From contig OZ007032.1 of NCBI GenBank assembly GCA_963931615.1, forward strand, positions 2,480,001-2,544,000: a stretch of 64,000 nt of DNA. Direction: 5' to 3'. The position numbers and the translations under genes are program-made. The first letter of the stretch is position 1, and each line of letters opens with the position of its first letter. Of the stretch, positions 46,597 through 55,581 are shown piece after piece. The notes beneath the pieces are model-generated. The model made no database searches. It saw nothing but the letters and a program-made list of their open reading frames with translations, and was not told the origin of the DNA. The DNA comes from Coprenecus sp902388455 (GTDB lineage: Bacteria > Bacteroidota > Bacteroidia > Bacteroidales > UBA932).

Positions 46597-46891
46597 ACCC
46601 CATACTTGTCAGTAAAGCAGCAACCTTGTCCCGGCAGTCGCCCTGAATGAGTATTTCCCCGTCCTTTGCACTGCCCCCGGTGCCACAGCGGCTTTTCAGC
46701 GCACGGCCGAGTTCGGCGAGGTCCGCGTCACTTCCCACGAATCCTTTGACAAGGGTCACGGTCTTGCCGCCGCGGTTGCGTCTGTCCAGGTACACCGTAA
46801 GCTTCTGCTTCGAGGGGGGAAGAGTCTCCACCGCCCGCTCTTCTTCGGACGGAAGTTTAAAATCAGGATTTGTAGAGTAAACCAGAGGCAT
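46574..46891 (-). CDS. SUI1/YciH-family translation initiation factor
   Basis: 105 aa. The eIF1-like core is KLTVYLDRRNRGGKTVTLVKGFVGSDADLAELGRAL in outline, with CGTGGSAKDGEILIQGD, the SUI1 signature. Bacterial YciH inspects start-codon/initiator-tRNA pairing and 30S complexes. It is the first gene of the minus-strand cluster; its -7 is back to back with that of the DUF2723 gene. Confidence 0.92.
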   Translation of the reverse strand: MPLVYSTNPDFKLPSEEERAVETLPPSKQKLTVYLDRRNRGGKTVTLVKGFVGSDADLAELGRALKSRCGTGGSAKDGEILIQGDCRDKVAALLTSMGYVAKRGN

Positions 46892-46907
46892 AAGGGTAAT
46901 TTTTTCG

Positions 46908-46924
46908 CAAATTTAGTATATTTG
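46908..46924. promoter_or_regulatory. Back-to-back -7 boxes of SUI1 cluster and DUF2723 gene
   Basis: CAAATTTA (46908-46915; TAAATTTG on the minus strand) and TATATTTG (46917-46924) are one base apart. This is the same architecture as at 37111-37128. Confidence 0.65.
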
Positions 46925-46952
46925 CGACTTATACACACGAAACAGACAACAA

Positions 46953-49900
46953 ATGGAGCAGAAAAAGTTTAATTTCCTCAACCGCATCTTCTCGGTCATC
47001 GTACTTCTGACCGCATCCGTTACATATCTTTTGACCATCGAGCCCACAGTCAGCTTCTGGGACTGCGGCGAGTTCATCGCCTCATCCTATAAGCTGGAGG
47101 TCGGCCACGCTCCCGGCAACCCGGTGTTTCAGCTCATCGCACGCTTCTTCACCATGTTCGCCTCACCTGAGCATGCCGCCATGGCTGTCAATATAATGAG
47201 CGCCCTGTGCTCTGCCTTCACCATTTTCTTCCTGTATCTGACCATCGTCCACCTGGGACGCCGGATCATCGAGAAGAACGGAGGCAACGGGACACTGTCC
47301 GTAGGGGAAGCCATTTCCCTCATAGGAGCCGGAACAGTCGGTGCCCTCGCCTACTGCTGGTCCGACACCTTCTGGTTCTCCGCAGTGGAGGCAGAAGTCT
47401 ACGCGATGTCCTCCCTTTTCACAGCCGTAGTCTTCTGGATGATTCTCAAATGGGAGGAACAGGCCGACACTGAATATGCGGACCGCTGGATCGTAGCCAT
47501 AGCCTTCCTGATGGGTCTCTCTGTCGGAGTACACCTGCTCAACCTGCTGACCATACCGGCCATAGCATTTGTCTACTACTACAAGAAAGCACCCAAAGTC
47601 ACCACCTGGGGATGCATCGGAGTATTCTTCATCTCGGCAGTCATACTGGCGGTGATACTGTGGGGCATCATCCCCTACCTGCCCAAGATTGCGGCTGTAT
47701 TCGACCTGCTCTTCGTCAACGTGTTCCACCTGCCGTTCAACTCCGGCGCCGCCTTCTTCGTCATCGCCCTGCTGGTGCTCAGCTTCCTGGCCGTATACCT
47801 GACATATAAGAAAGGCTCTCATCTGTGGAACATCATAACCCTGTGCTTCACGGCCATCATCATCGGATACTCGGCATTCGCCATGGTGGTCATCCGCTCA
47901 GCCAACAACACTCCCACCAACGAGGGACAGCCGGACAACCCCTTCGCCCTGGTCAAGTACCTGAGCCGCGAACAGTACGGCAAGAATCCTCTCGTCTACG
48001 GACATACCTACGCATCCGTCTACACCGACTACAAATTCAATAACTACTACACCAAACTCGACAGCGCGTACTACAAGGCTCCGGCTCCCGTAGACGTAAT
48101 CTATCCCTCTGAGAGCAAAATGCTGTTCCCCAGAATGTACAGCAAGGATCCCTCCCATATCCGCTTCTACGAAAGCTACACTCAGGGACGCGGCAAGGTG
48201 ATTCCCGGCTCGGACTATAAGATGCCTACCTTCGCCGACAACATGAAGTTCTTCTTCGACTACCAGTTCAACTGGATGTATATGCGCTACTTCATGTGGA
48301 ACTTCGCCGGCCGCCAGAACGACCTTCACGGTCAGGTGCCGGGAGACCCGCTGAAAGGCAACTGGGAGTGCGGTATCGGATTTATCGACAAGGCCCGTCT
48401 CGGAGACCAGTCCGATGGCCCGGACTACATAGTGAACAACAAGGCCAAGAACCACTACTACATGCTGCCCCTCCTGCTCGGCATCATCGGCCTGCTCTAC
48501 CAGCTGGGGAAAGACAAGCGCAACTGGTGGATCACATTCCTGCTCTTCTTCCTTACCGGCATCGCCATCATCCTGTACCTCAACCAGTCTCCTTATCAGG
48601 TCCGCGAGCGCGACTATGCCTACGCCGGCAGCTTCTATGTATTCTCGATATGGATAGGCCTGGCAGTTATGGCCGTATACAGCTGGCTGCGCAAACCTGC
48701 GGCCAAGGCGCATGTACCTGAGAAAGTGACTGCCGCCGTAGTCAGCGTACTGCTTCTCGGAGTTCCCGTACTCATGGCCGCCGAGAACTGGGACGACCAC
48801 AACCGCAGCAACCGCTACACCGCACGCGACATGGCCTACAACTATTTCGCATCCACCGATCCCCAGGCAATCCTCGTCACCCACGGAGACAACGACACAT
48901 TCCCCCTCTGGTACATCCAGGAAGTAGAGGGCGTGCGCCTGGACGCCAGGGTCATGAACACCTCCCTGCTCGGCATAGACTGGTATATAGACCAGATGCA
49001 GTGGAAACAGTATGACGCTGAGCCCATACGTTTCACCACCAAACGCATCAACTATCTCTACGGCACCAACGACTATGTCTACATATTCGACCGATTCAAC
49101 CGCCCTATCCTCCTCAAGGACGCCATCGCCCTCTTCAACGATCCGCGTGTCAAGGTCAATCTCTACGGCCGGGAGGAAAGCTACCTTCCCGCCTCCAGGC
49201 TGCTCATTCCGGTCAATAAGGAAAATGTCATCAAGAACCACATCGTACCCGAAGAGGACTATGACAATATTCTGGACACCGTCTGCCTGGAAATACCCCT
49301 CGACAGGGACAATCTGCTGGAAAAGCCGGAGCTCATGATTCTCGACATGCTCGCCAACTATGACTGGGAACGCCCCATCTATTTCATGACCCAGGGCGGC
49401 AGTCTGGATATAGGCATCCAGGACTACCTCCAGTTCGACGGATTCACCTACAAGTTCGTCCCCATCAAGAGCCGTACGTCTTTCACATCCGTAGAGCAAG
49501 TGGATACCGACGCCATGTATGACCGCATCATGAACGGCTACCGTCTGGACAGCTTCTCGAAGGACTTCTTCGTGGATTACCAGAACCTCTCTACGTTCAA
49601 CGGTGTCGCCGCGATGCGCTTCATGTTCGTACAGACAGCCATAGCTCTCTACGACAAGGGGGAGACCGACAAGGCCCTGCAGGTGCTCGACCGCATGCAG
49701 GAAGTCTACCCGGACCGCAACTTCCCCCTGAACACCTCCGCAGCCGCTATGTACAACAATGAACAGATGGTCCTCCAGGCCATCGACCTGTACTTCAAGT
49801 GCGGTGAGAAAGACAAAGGTCTGGCCATGGCCGACCGCTTCATGGAGGAAACAATGCAGGCCATCAGACTATTCGCCCAGCCCTACCGCGGCTCGGTACT

Positions 49901-50030
49901 CTCACAGATAGACCTGCAGAACAACTTCCAGCTATATCAGTACGGCATAGATATCGTCCGTCAGGAAGATCCCGACAAGGCCCAGGAATACTCCAAGACA
50001 CTCGAGGACTTCCTCAACAGTGCCGTATAG
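46953..50030 (+). CDS. DUF2723 (TMEM260-like) large membrane protein
   Basis: 1025 aa with about 12-14 membrane helices in the first 620 residues and a soluble C-terminal part with TPR-like helices (ETDKALQVLDRMQEVYP). The N-terminal loop EPTVSFWDCGEFIASSYKLEVGHAPGNP is the DUF2723 signature, with the acidic pair typical of GT-C glycosyltransferases. Eukaryotic TMEM260 is a protein O-mannosyltransferase; Bacteroidota use a periplasmic O-glycosylation system, so a role in protein glycosylation is a reasonable but unproven inference. Confidence 0.88.
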   Translation: MEQKKFNFLNRIFSVIVLLTASVTYLLTIEPTVSFWDCGEFIASSYKLEVGHAPGNPVFQLIARFFTMFASPEHAAMAVNIMSALCSAFTIFFLYLTIVHLGRRIIEKNGGNGTLSVGEAISLIGAGTVGALAYCWSDTFWFSAVEAEVYAMSSLFTAVVFWMILKWEEQADTEYADRWIVAIAFLMGLSVGVHLLNLLTIPAIAFVYYYKKAPKVTTWGCIGVFFISAVILAVILWGIIPYLPKIAAVFDLLFVNVFHLPFNSGAAFFVIALLVLSFLAVYLTYKKGSHLWNIITLCFTAIIIGYSAFAMVVIRSANNTPTNEGQPDNPFALVKYLSREQYGKNPLVYGHTYASVYTDYKFNNYYTKLDSAYYKAPAPVDVIYPSESKMLFPRMYSKDPSHIRFYESYTQGRGKVIPGSDYKMPTFADNMKFFFDYQFNWMYMRYFMWNFAGRQNDLHGQVPGDPLKGNWECGIGFIDKARLGDQSDGPDYIVNNKAKNHYYMLPLLLGIIGLLYQLGKDKRNWWITFLLFFLTGIAIILYLNQSPYQVRERDYAYAGSFYVFSIWIGLAVMAVYSWLRKPAAKAHVPEKVTAAVVSVLLLGVPVLMAAENWDDHNRSNRYTARDMAYNYFASTDPQAILVTHGDNDTFPLWYIQEVEGVRLDARVMNTSLLGIDWYIDQMQWKQYDAEPIRFTTKRINYLYGTNDYVYIFDRFNRPILLKDAIALFNDPRVKVNLYGREESYLPASRLLIPVNKENVIKNHIVPEEDYDNILDTVCLEIPLDRDNLLEKPELMILDMLANYDWERPIYFMTQGGSLDIGIQDYLQFDGFTYKFVPIKSRTSFTSVEQVDTDAMYDRIMNGYRLDSFSKDFFVDYQNLSTFNGVAAMRFMFVQTAIALYDKGETDKALQVLDRMQEVYPDRNFPLNTSAAAMYNNEQMVLQAIDLYFKCGEKDKGLAMADRFMEETMQAIRLFAQPYRGSVLSQIDLQNNFQLYQYGIDIVRQEDPDKAQEYSKTLEDFLNSAV

Positions 50031-50056
50031 CACACCCTGCCCGTACTCCAGGACCA

Positions 50057-51661
50057 ATGCGCCCCATACCTGATACTATCCTGACACTGACAGCAGCCGT
50101 GCTCCTGCTCATAACCGCAGCTGTCTCGTGCTCCGGCATCCGCTCTGGGGATGTCACGGCTGTACTCTCCGCCGCCGACTCACTCATGAAGATCAGGCCG
50201 GCCACAGCGCTTGACACTCTGAGGGCCATAGACAGCACGGCGCTCTCCGGACTCAGCCGGAAGCAGACGGCATACTACCGCCTTCTGATGACAGAGGCCA
50301 AATACAAGTGCTGGATGTCCGTGGCGAAGGACACAGCAGTGTTCGAGACAGCGGAATACTACAGGAAGCACGGCCCGGAATCCCTCTACGCACGTGCCCT
50401 GATGATATCCGGGACCGTCCTCCAGGAAAGCGGCCGCCCGGTACTGGCCCTCGAGGCCTACAAGGCAGCCGAGCCGGTCATGGAAGCTGTCGGGGACTAT
50501 GAGCAGACGGGACTCCTGCACACCAGGATAGGCGAACTATACCAAAGCACGTTTGTAAATACAGATCACGCAATCGAGCGGTACCGACAGGCAATAGAGT
50601 GTTTCGAGACAGGGCAGGTCAGCCATCGGCTCGCTCCGGCTTACCTGTCTCTTGCACGCATGTTACTGGCTGACTCCACCAACAATGCACTGCCGTATAT
50701 AGAGTCTGGTGTCCGATATGCCAAGGACAACAAGGACACCATGTGGACGGCAGTAGGCGCAGAACTATTGTCATGGTACTATCTGTACAGTAAGGAGTAT
50801 GCAAAGGCTGCCAAAACTGCGGAAAAAGCAATACATACATTTGATATGCACCCTTTGGGAAAGGGACCGCTCGTTACTGCCGCTGCATTCAGCTATATTT
50901 ACTTAAATAAACTAGATTCAGCCAGAATGCTTCTGCCGCGGCTCCCGCTAAAAGATATGGCCGATACTGTCACTTATTTAGAAGCCAAGTACTTGCTTGT
51001 AAAAGCAGAGTTACATCTGGAAGATGCTCTGATCATCAAGGATTCACTGACAACTTTGGGAAAGGAATTGCTCAAGAAAGGCAAGGATGCCGATTTTGAG
51101 AAAATGGAACAGTACTACAATGTCATGAATGAAAAACAAGAATTGGAGAGCCGCAATACGAAAAATATCCTATATCTTTTGGCAATCGTTCTTGGCATCA
51201 CTGTTACGGGATTTATCATTCTAACTCGATATGTCGCCATAATATCCCGTCAAAAACGCGAACTCGCTGAGACCAGTGATTTGTTTATACAGATTTCAGA
51301 CAAACTGTTGCTCACATACCGAAAGTATCATCAACCTGACAATTTCTACAGAAACATCAGTATTCTGATAAATGAGACGTTCAAAGGTGATGAAATAAAA
51401 GCCAAGACAAGACGGCTTGCAGACATTCTTTATCCAGGCTTTCTTGAGCATATACAGAAAAAATACAATATGTTGAATGATAACGATCTGCTTATTATTG
51501 CACTGGAAATATCCGGACTTTCGATCAAAAGCATGGCTGTCATCAGCGGCAGAAGTGAAGGATCCCTATATACGGCAAGGAACAGACTCGCACAGAAGGC
51601 AGGCAGTTCCGTACCTTTCTCAGAGTTTGTCAGCGCAGAACTCTCATCCTTCATAAACTGA
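50057..51661 (+). CDS. TPR-TM-HTH regulator, next to the C10 protease cluster
   Basis: 534 aa with the same layout as 33654-35390: N-terminal hydrophobic segment ending in TAAVSC, TPR-like repeats (residues about 60-340), a membrane helix (NILYLLAIVLGITVTGFIILT, about 375-395), a coiled coil, and a C-terminal helix-turn-helix, NDLLIIALEISGLSIKSMAVISGRSEGSLYTARNRL in outline. The first about 158 codons are GC-rich and the rest AT-rich, as in the paralogue. It is the likely regulator of the downstream DUF3244 and C10 protease genes. Mechanism is inferred. Confidence 0.7.
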   Translation: MRPIPDTILTLTAAVLLLITAAVSCSGIRSGDVTAVLSAADSLMKIRPATALDTLRAIDSTALSGLSRKQTAYYRLLMTEAKYKCWMSVAKDTAVFETAEYYRKHGPESLYARALMISGTVLQESGRPVLALEAYKAAEPVMEAVGDYEQTGLLHTRIGELYQSTFVNTDHAIERYRQAIECFETGQVSHRLAPAYLSLARMLLADSTNNALPYIESGVRYAKDNKDTMWTAVGAELLSWYYLYSKEYAKAAKTAEKAIHTFDMHPLGKGPLVTAAAFSYIYLNKLDSARMLLPRLPLKDMADTVTYLEAKYLLVKAELHLEDALIIKDSLTTLGKELLKKGKDADFEKMEQYYNVMNEKQELESRNTKNILYLLAIVLGITVTGFIILTRYVAIISRQKRELAETSDLFIQISDKLLLTYRKYHQPDNFYRNISILINETFKGDEIKAKTRRLADILYPGFLEHIQKKYNMLNDNDLLIIALEISGLSIKSMAVISGRSEGSLYTARNRLAQKAGSSVPFSEFVSAELSSFIN

Positions 51662-51805
51662 AATGCGGATATATCCTTACAGTATGCCAGGCAGACATCT
51701 GCAAAGACTCTGTTTTCAAGGACATTCTATAATGTAAGTAATTATTTTTTCTCATCTCTGATTTTCAGATATTTAAAAAGACAGTGTAAGATGCCTCCAT
51801 TTTGA

Positions 51806-51841
51806 TTACCGGATATTCTTCTCTACATTTACAACCGGTAA
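51806..51841. promoter_or_regulatory. Possible operator around the DUF3244 promoter
   Basis: TTACCGG (51806-51812) and CCGGTAA (51835-51841) form an inverted repeat with 22 bases between. TACATTTA, one base off the -7 consensus, lies inside at 51824-51831, ten bases before the ATG region. The rest of 51662-51851 shows no gene. Confidence 0.45.
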
Positions 51842-51851
51842 ACACAAATTT

Positions 51852-52217
51852 ATGAAAAAAACGCATTTCATTATCATCACTGCCATTGCTTCTGTGGCAG
51901 CTTTCTCCTGTCCGTACGCGGCAGGAGAAAAGCACGACATTCCTGTTCAAAAGGTAATTCCTAATACAAGGAGTATTGCTAATATCCCAAAAGCCTCCAT
52001 TGACACCCAGACATGTATACTGGATATATCTTTTGACCGCAGTGGAATGTATGTACTGTCTATAGAGGACAGCTTCGGAGCCACCGTCTACTCATCTACC
52101 CTCCCTGCCGACGGCATGGAGTACTCTTACGACCTTTCCGGCATCGGAGAGGGTACATTTACTCTGACCCTCGAAGGCCCCTCGGGGAAATATGAGGGAA
52201 TTTTCTGGATACAATAA
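51852..52217 (+). CDS. DUF3244 small exported protein
   Basis: 121 aa with a hydrophobic signal (MKKTHFIIITAIASVAAFSC, lipobox-like FSC). The mature part is a small beta-sandwich with CILDISFDRSGMYVLSIEDSFGATVY and GIGEGTFTLTLEGPSGKYEGIFWI, the DUF3244 pattern. Such proteins are often encoded beside C10 cysteine proteases in Bacteroides and Prevotella. The role may be inhibitor or surface tether for the protease; this is inferred from neighbourhood. The protease gene starts 11 bases later. Confidence 0.75.
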   Translation: MKKTHFIIITAIASVAAFSCPYAAGEKHDIPVQKVIPNTRSIANIPKASIDTQTCILDISFDRSGMYVLSIEDSFGATVYSSTLPADGMEYSYDLSGIGEGTFTLTLEGPSGKYEGIFWIQ

Positions 52218-52228
52218 ACGACAAGATT

Positions 52229-53587
52229 ATGAAAAAGAGTTTGATTTTAGTTATTTCACTGATTCTGTTTTCCTGTACCAAGGAGAACATACAGGATCCG
52301 CCTATCAATGATGCTGAATCCACATTTGTAACTGAAGCTATGGCCATTGCTCAAGTGGAGGAGTTTATTAGCCAATTAGACTTTAAAACAAAAGGAATGC
52401 CAAAAAAAATCTCAAACATCTACTCTACCGGCGATGACTATCGAACGAAATCTAATGAAAATGATGTTCAGAGTCCGTTTGTATATGTAGTCAATTTTGC
52501 GGACGATATGGGATTTGCATTGGTTTCCGGTGACACGCGGATGCCACCGATTCTTGCAATGATAGACAACGGGAATCTTCCAGAAGGCACTGTTATAGAT
52601 GACCCATGTGTAATATCTATTCTATCCAATATCGACGTTGAATACAGAATGGCTACCGGAATGCCCGTAGAAAATCCAAATGGCGGCCTTGATTATCCTG
52701 TGGGTGTCTCCGAAGACGGTACCTACATATACCCTCTCGGGCTGGATACCACCAGTACCCAACCTTACAACCCTTTCGAGCCGCTTGAGATAACCTATGA
52801 GTATACAGAATGGCAAGATTATGAAAGGAAAGGACAGGTACTGGAATGCGAATGGGGGCAAAGTTCCGAACCATATAACAAGTACACTTTTACAGAGAAT
52901 GGTGTTAGAAGTCCTGCCGGATGCGTAGCTGCGGCTGTAGCCCAAATCATGTATTATTGGGGGAAGAATATAACACTGGACGGTTACACATTTGACTGGA
53001 ACCTTATGAGAAAACACAAGAGTAATAGACAAAGTTACCCACCGGCATATGATATGATTGGAATGTTATATTTAAAATTGGGTATACCGGACAACCTGGA
53101 TATGTCCTACGATATATCGGGAAGTGGAGCATACGACTCAAATGTTCCAAGGACTTTTAAAAATTTCGGTTATGCCAGCGGCGGTCAGAATGAATCTTAC
53201 AATTACGATTTGCTGATTGAAAGAATCGAGGGTGGTCCGGCATACGTCTCCGGATATTCTAAAAAAACAACTAAAACTTTTTTAGGCATAACTGTAAAAA
53301 CCACCTATGATGGAGGGCATGCCTGGGTTATTGATGAAACCCTTGAAAGAAGAAGGCAGTGCATAAAATACATTAACGGTGAGAAAAACAGCACTCAGAC
53401 GCAGTACCAGCGTCTTGTGCACTGCAATTTTGGTTGGGAAGGTTATGCCAACGGATATTATTACAGCGCAAATTTCAATACAAACCCAGGAAAAGGACCA
53501 GTCCTGCAATCTACCAGTGAATCAAATGATCAGGAGAGCGGATACTATCAATATCGGTTAAAGATGAATACGGGAATAAAGGGTTAA
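52229..53587 (+). CDS. Peptidase C10 (streptopain/SpeB-like) lipoprotein
   Basis: 452 aa. Signal MKKSLILVISLILFSC makes it a lipoprotein. The prodomain (about 20-160) contains FVYVVNFADDMGFALVSGDTRMPPILAM, the Spi-like region. The catalytic Cys is in SPAGCVAAAVAQIMYYWG and the His in YDGGHAWVIDE. C10 enzymes include SpeB, interpain and the Bacteroides fragilis Bfp proteases. The gene is AT-richer than the surroundings. With the DUF3244 and TPR regulator genes it forms a regulated surface-protease module. Confidence 0.9.
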   Translation: MKKSLILVISLILFSCTKENIQDPPINDAESTFVTEAMAIAQVEEFISQLDFKTKGMPKKISNIYSTGDDYRTKSNENDVQSPFVYVVNFADDMGFALVSGDTRMPPILAMIDNGNLPEGTVIDDPCVISILSNIDVEYRMATGMPVENPNGGLDYPVGVSEDGTYIYPLGLDTTSTQPYNPFEPLEITYEYTEWQDYERKGQVLECEWGQSSEPYNKYTFTENGVRSPAGCVAAAVAQIMYYWGKNITLDGYTFDWNLMRKHKSNRQSYPPAYDMIGMLYLKLGIPDNLDMSYDISGSGAYDSNVPRTFKNFGYASGGQNESYNYDLLIERIEGGPAYVSGYSKKTTKTFLGITVKTTYDGGHAWVIDETLERRRQCIKYINGEKNSTQTQYQRLVHCNFGWEGYANGYYYSANFNTNPGKGPVLQSTSESNDQESGYYQYRLKMNTGIKG

Positions 53588-53720
53588 TCTAACGTATTTC
53601 TGCCTGACTTTTGAAAATTCCCTGCTGTATTTCGGCCATGTAGAAAATTTCAATAACTTCGTCCTCTGTGATTATAAAATTTAACTTTATTTCGAACTCA
53701 CGTTAAAATAACATTCAGAT

Positions 53721-54557
53721 ATGAAAAAACAAATTCTTACTTTGTCGCTACTGGTGCTGTCGCTTGCGTCATGTAAAAAGAATACCTGGACAGACGACAG
53801 CGCAGTCATCCAGTTCCAGGACGAGAAGTTCCTGCAGGCGATACTGGAAAACCCGCGCAATACCGTGGATAAAAACAACGACGGGCAGATTTCCGAAAAA
53901 GAGGCCCGGACGGCAACTGTCCTTGACGTCAGTTTAGCAGGCATCAGCAGCATGGAGGAAATAAAATACTTTACTTCCCTGACTGAGCTCTATTGCTGGG
54001 CTAACCAACTGACAACCCTTGATGTCAGCAACAACACCTCCCTGACAAAACTGAACTGCTCCTCGAACCAGCTTTCCGCCCTTGATGTAGGAAACAACCC
54101 GGGACTGACAGTGCTTTATTGTGACTATAACCAGCTGACGACCCTTGACGTGAGCCGGAATACATTGCTTGAATTCTTTGGCTGCTGTTATAACTCGATT
54201 GCATCGCTTGACGTAAGCCGGAACGCATCCCTTCAAGTATTGGATTGCAGCAACAACATCCTTGAATACATGGATGTGAGTGCCAATCCTGCATTGACAA
54301 ACTTGAGTATCAGCTCCAACCGTATTCCTGAGATCAATTTTTACACGAATAGGGCGCTGGTGGAACTGTATTGCAACGATAATCTTCTAACCTCACTGGA
54401 CTTACGGAACAACAAAGAACTTGAGCAACTTTTCTGCTCGGGCAATCAGCTGAACAAACTGATACTGTACAGGCACCATAAGCTGCCAGACGGAACCATA
54501 GCCGAGATAAGAGAAGAATACGGTGACATTATAGATTACGAGTTTGCAAGGCCTTAG
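53721..54557 (+). CDS. Leucine-rich-repeat lipoprotein
   Basis: 278 aa with lipobox SLASC (Cys18). A DKNNDGQISEKEA segment near residue 50 looks like an EF-hand/dockerin-type calcium loop. Then about eight repeats of roughly 21 residues follow, with the pattern LTxLYCxxNQLTTLDVSxN, in which the conserved Cys stacks as in InlJ-type LRRs. Surface binding of host proteins is typical of this class. The stop abuts the stop of the convergent LuxE-like gene with no base between. Confidence 0.85.
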   Translation: MKKQILTLSLLVLSLASCKKNTWTDDSAVIQFQDEKFLQAILENPRNTVDKNNDGQISEKEARTATVLDVSLAGISSMEEIKYFTSLTELYCWANQLTTLDVSNNTSLTKLNCSSNQLSALDVGNNPGLTVLYCDYNQLTTLDVSRNTLLEFFGCCYNSIASLDVSRNASLQVLDCSNNILEYMDVSANPALTNLSISSNRIPEINFYTNRALVELYCNDNLLTSLDLRNNKELEQLFCSGNQLNKLILYRHHKLPDGTIAEIREEYGDIIDYEFARP

Positions 54558-55562
54558 TCACTCCAGAAGCATATTGCACCCCCGCCGCTCGGAGCCCTGA
54601 AGGCGGCCGTCGATGGTGAATGATCCGTCAGGCCAGGCACGGCCGGTGTCCTCTGTCTCGATGAACGAGCAGGAATTTCTGTTGGCCAGGTCGATGATGT
54701 GGATGATGCCCCTCTCACCGGGGGCTGACTCCCTGAAAGGGTCGTTGATGTCGCGGATGATGACTTTCATCCACGCGGGAGCACGGAAGATACCGTTGCC
54801 GGCAGAATAGGCCTGGGACAACAGCTCGCACATGCCGTATTCCGAATGGACGGCACTGATGCCGAAGCCCGCACTCAGGCGATGGTGCAGCTCTTCCCGG
54901 GTAAGCTCCTCGCGGCGGCCCTTCATTCCTCCGGTCTCCATGACAGTGAGCCAGGAGTCATTCGGACCTTCCAATCTATATTTTTCCGTAAAATCCAGGA
55001 GGGCGAAAGCCACTCCCAGCAGCAGGGTCTTCTGCCCCCTCCCCCGCAGCTCCGCCAAGGTGCTGGAGAGGCGGTCGTGGTCGTAGAGATAATAGCCGCT
55101 CTCCGGGCGGCCGCTCTCCCGTATCAGACGGTCCGCCATATAGACCAGGGAAGAGCCCTCACGCTCCAGATAAGCGGGCAGCAGGGCCAGAATGACATAA
55201 TCCTCCGGCGCCCCGTAAAAATGCCGGAAACCGGCTAAAAAGCTCCTTTCGTACAGGCTCACATCCGTCACGCAATGGCGCGAGGGCGTCTGGCCGGTGG
55301 TGGAGCTGCTGAAAAAAATCTTCTGCGGCGCCACGGGCTGCGGCTCCGCAGAAGATATGATATCGTACTGCTTGAAGAACCGGATGGGCAGGAAGGGGAT
55401 ATCCGCGATGTCCCGTACTCTGTCAGGAGAGGCCTCCAGCAGGTCGGCATACTGACGGTACTGAGGGCAGAGGGCATACTGGCGGCGGAATGTATCCAGG
55501 GCGCAGGCAGTGAAAGCATCCGGAGTGTCAATTCCGAAAATACGCTCTTCCGTGTCTCCCAT
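54558..55562 (-). CDS. LuxE-like acyl-protein synthetase/acyltransferase
   Basis: 334 aa. It belongs to the LuxE branch of the ANL superfamily: IPFLPIRFFKQYDI at the N-terminus, FFSSSTTGQTPSRHCV as the nucleotide-binding Ser/Thr-Gly loop, LGVAFALLDF, and HSEYGMCELLSQAYS as the acidic core. LuxE activates a fatty acid as acyl-AMP and moves it to a protein Cys. No luciferase genes are present. It follows the tryptophanase gene by 19 bases, an unusual pairing. Confidence 0.82.
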   Translation of the reverse strand: MGDTEERIFGIDTPDAFTACALDTFRRQYALCPQYRQYADLLEASPDRVRDIADIPFLPIRFFKQYDIISSAEPQPVAPQKIFFSSSTTGQTPSRHCVTDVSLYERSFLAGFRHFYGAPEDYVILALLPAYLEREGSSLVYMADRLIRESGRPESGYYLYDHDRLSSTLAELRGRGQKTLLLGVAFALLDFTEKYRLEGPNDSWLTVMETGGMKGRREELTREELHHRLSAGFGISAVHSEYGMCELLSQAYSAGNGIFRAPAWMKVIIRDINDPFRESAPGERGIIHIIDLANRNSCSFIETEDTGRAWPDGSFTIDGRLQGSERRGCNMLLE

Positions 55563-55581
55563 TTCCTCTCACTTTTCAGGA

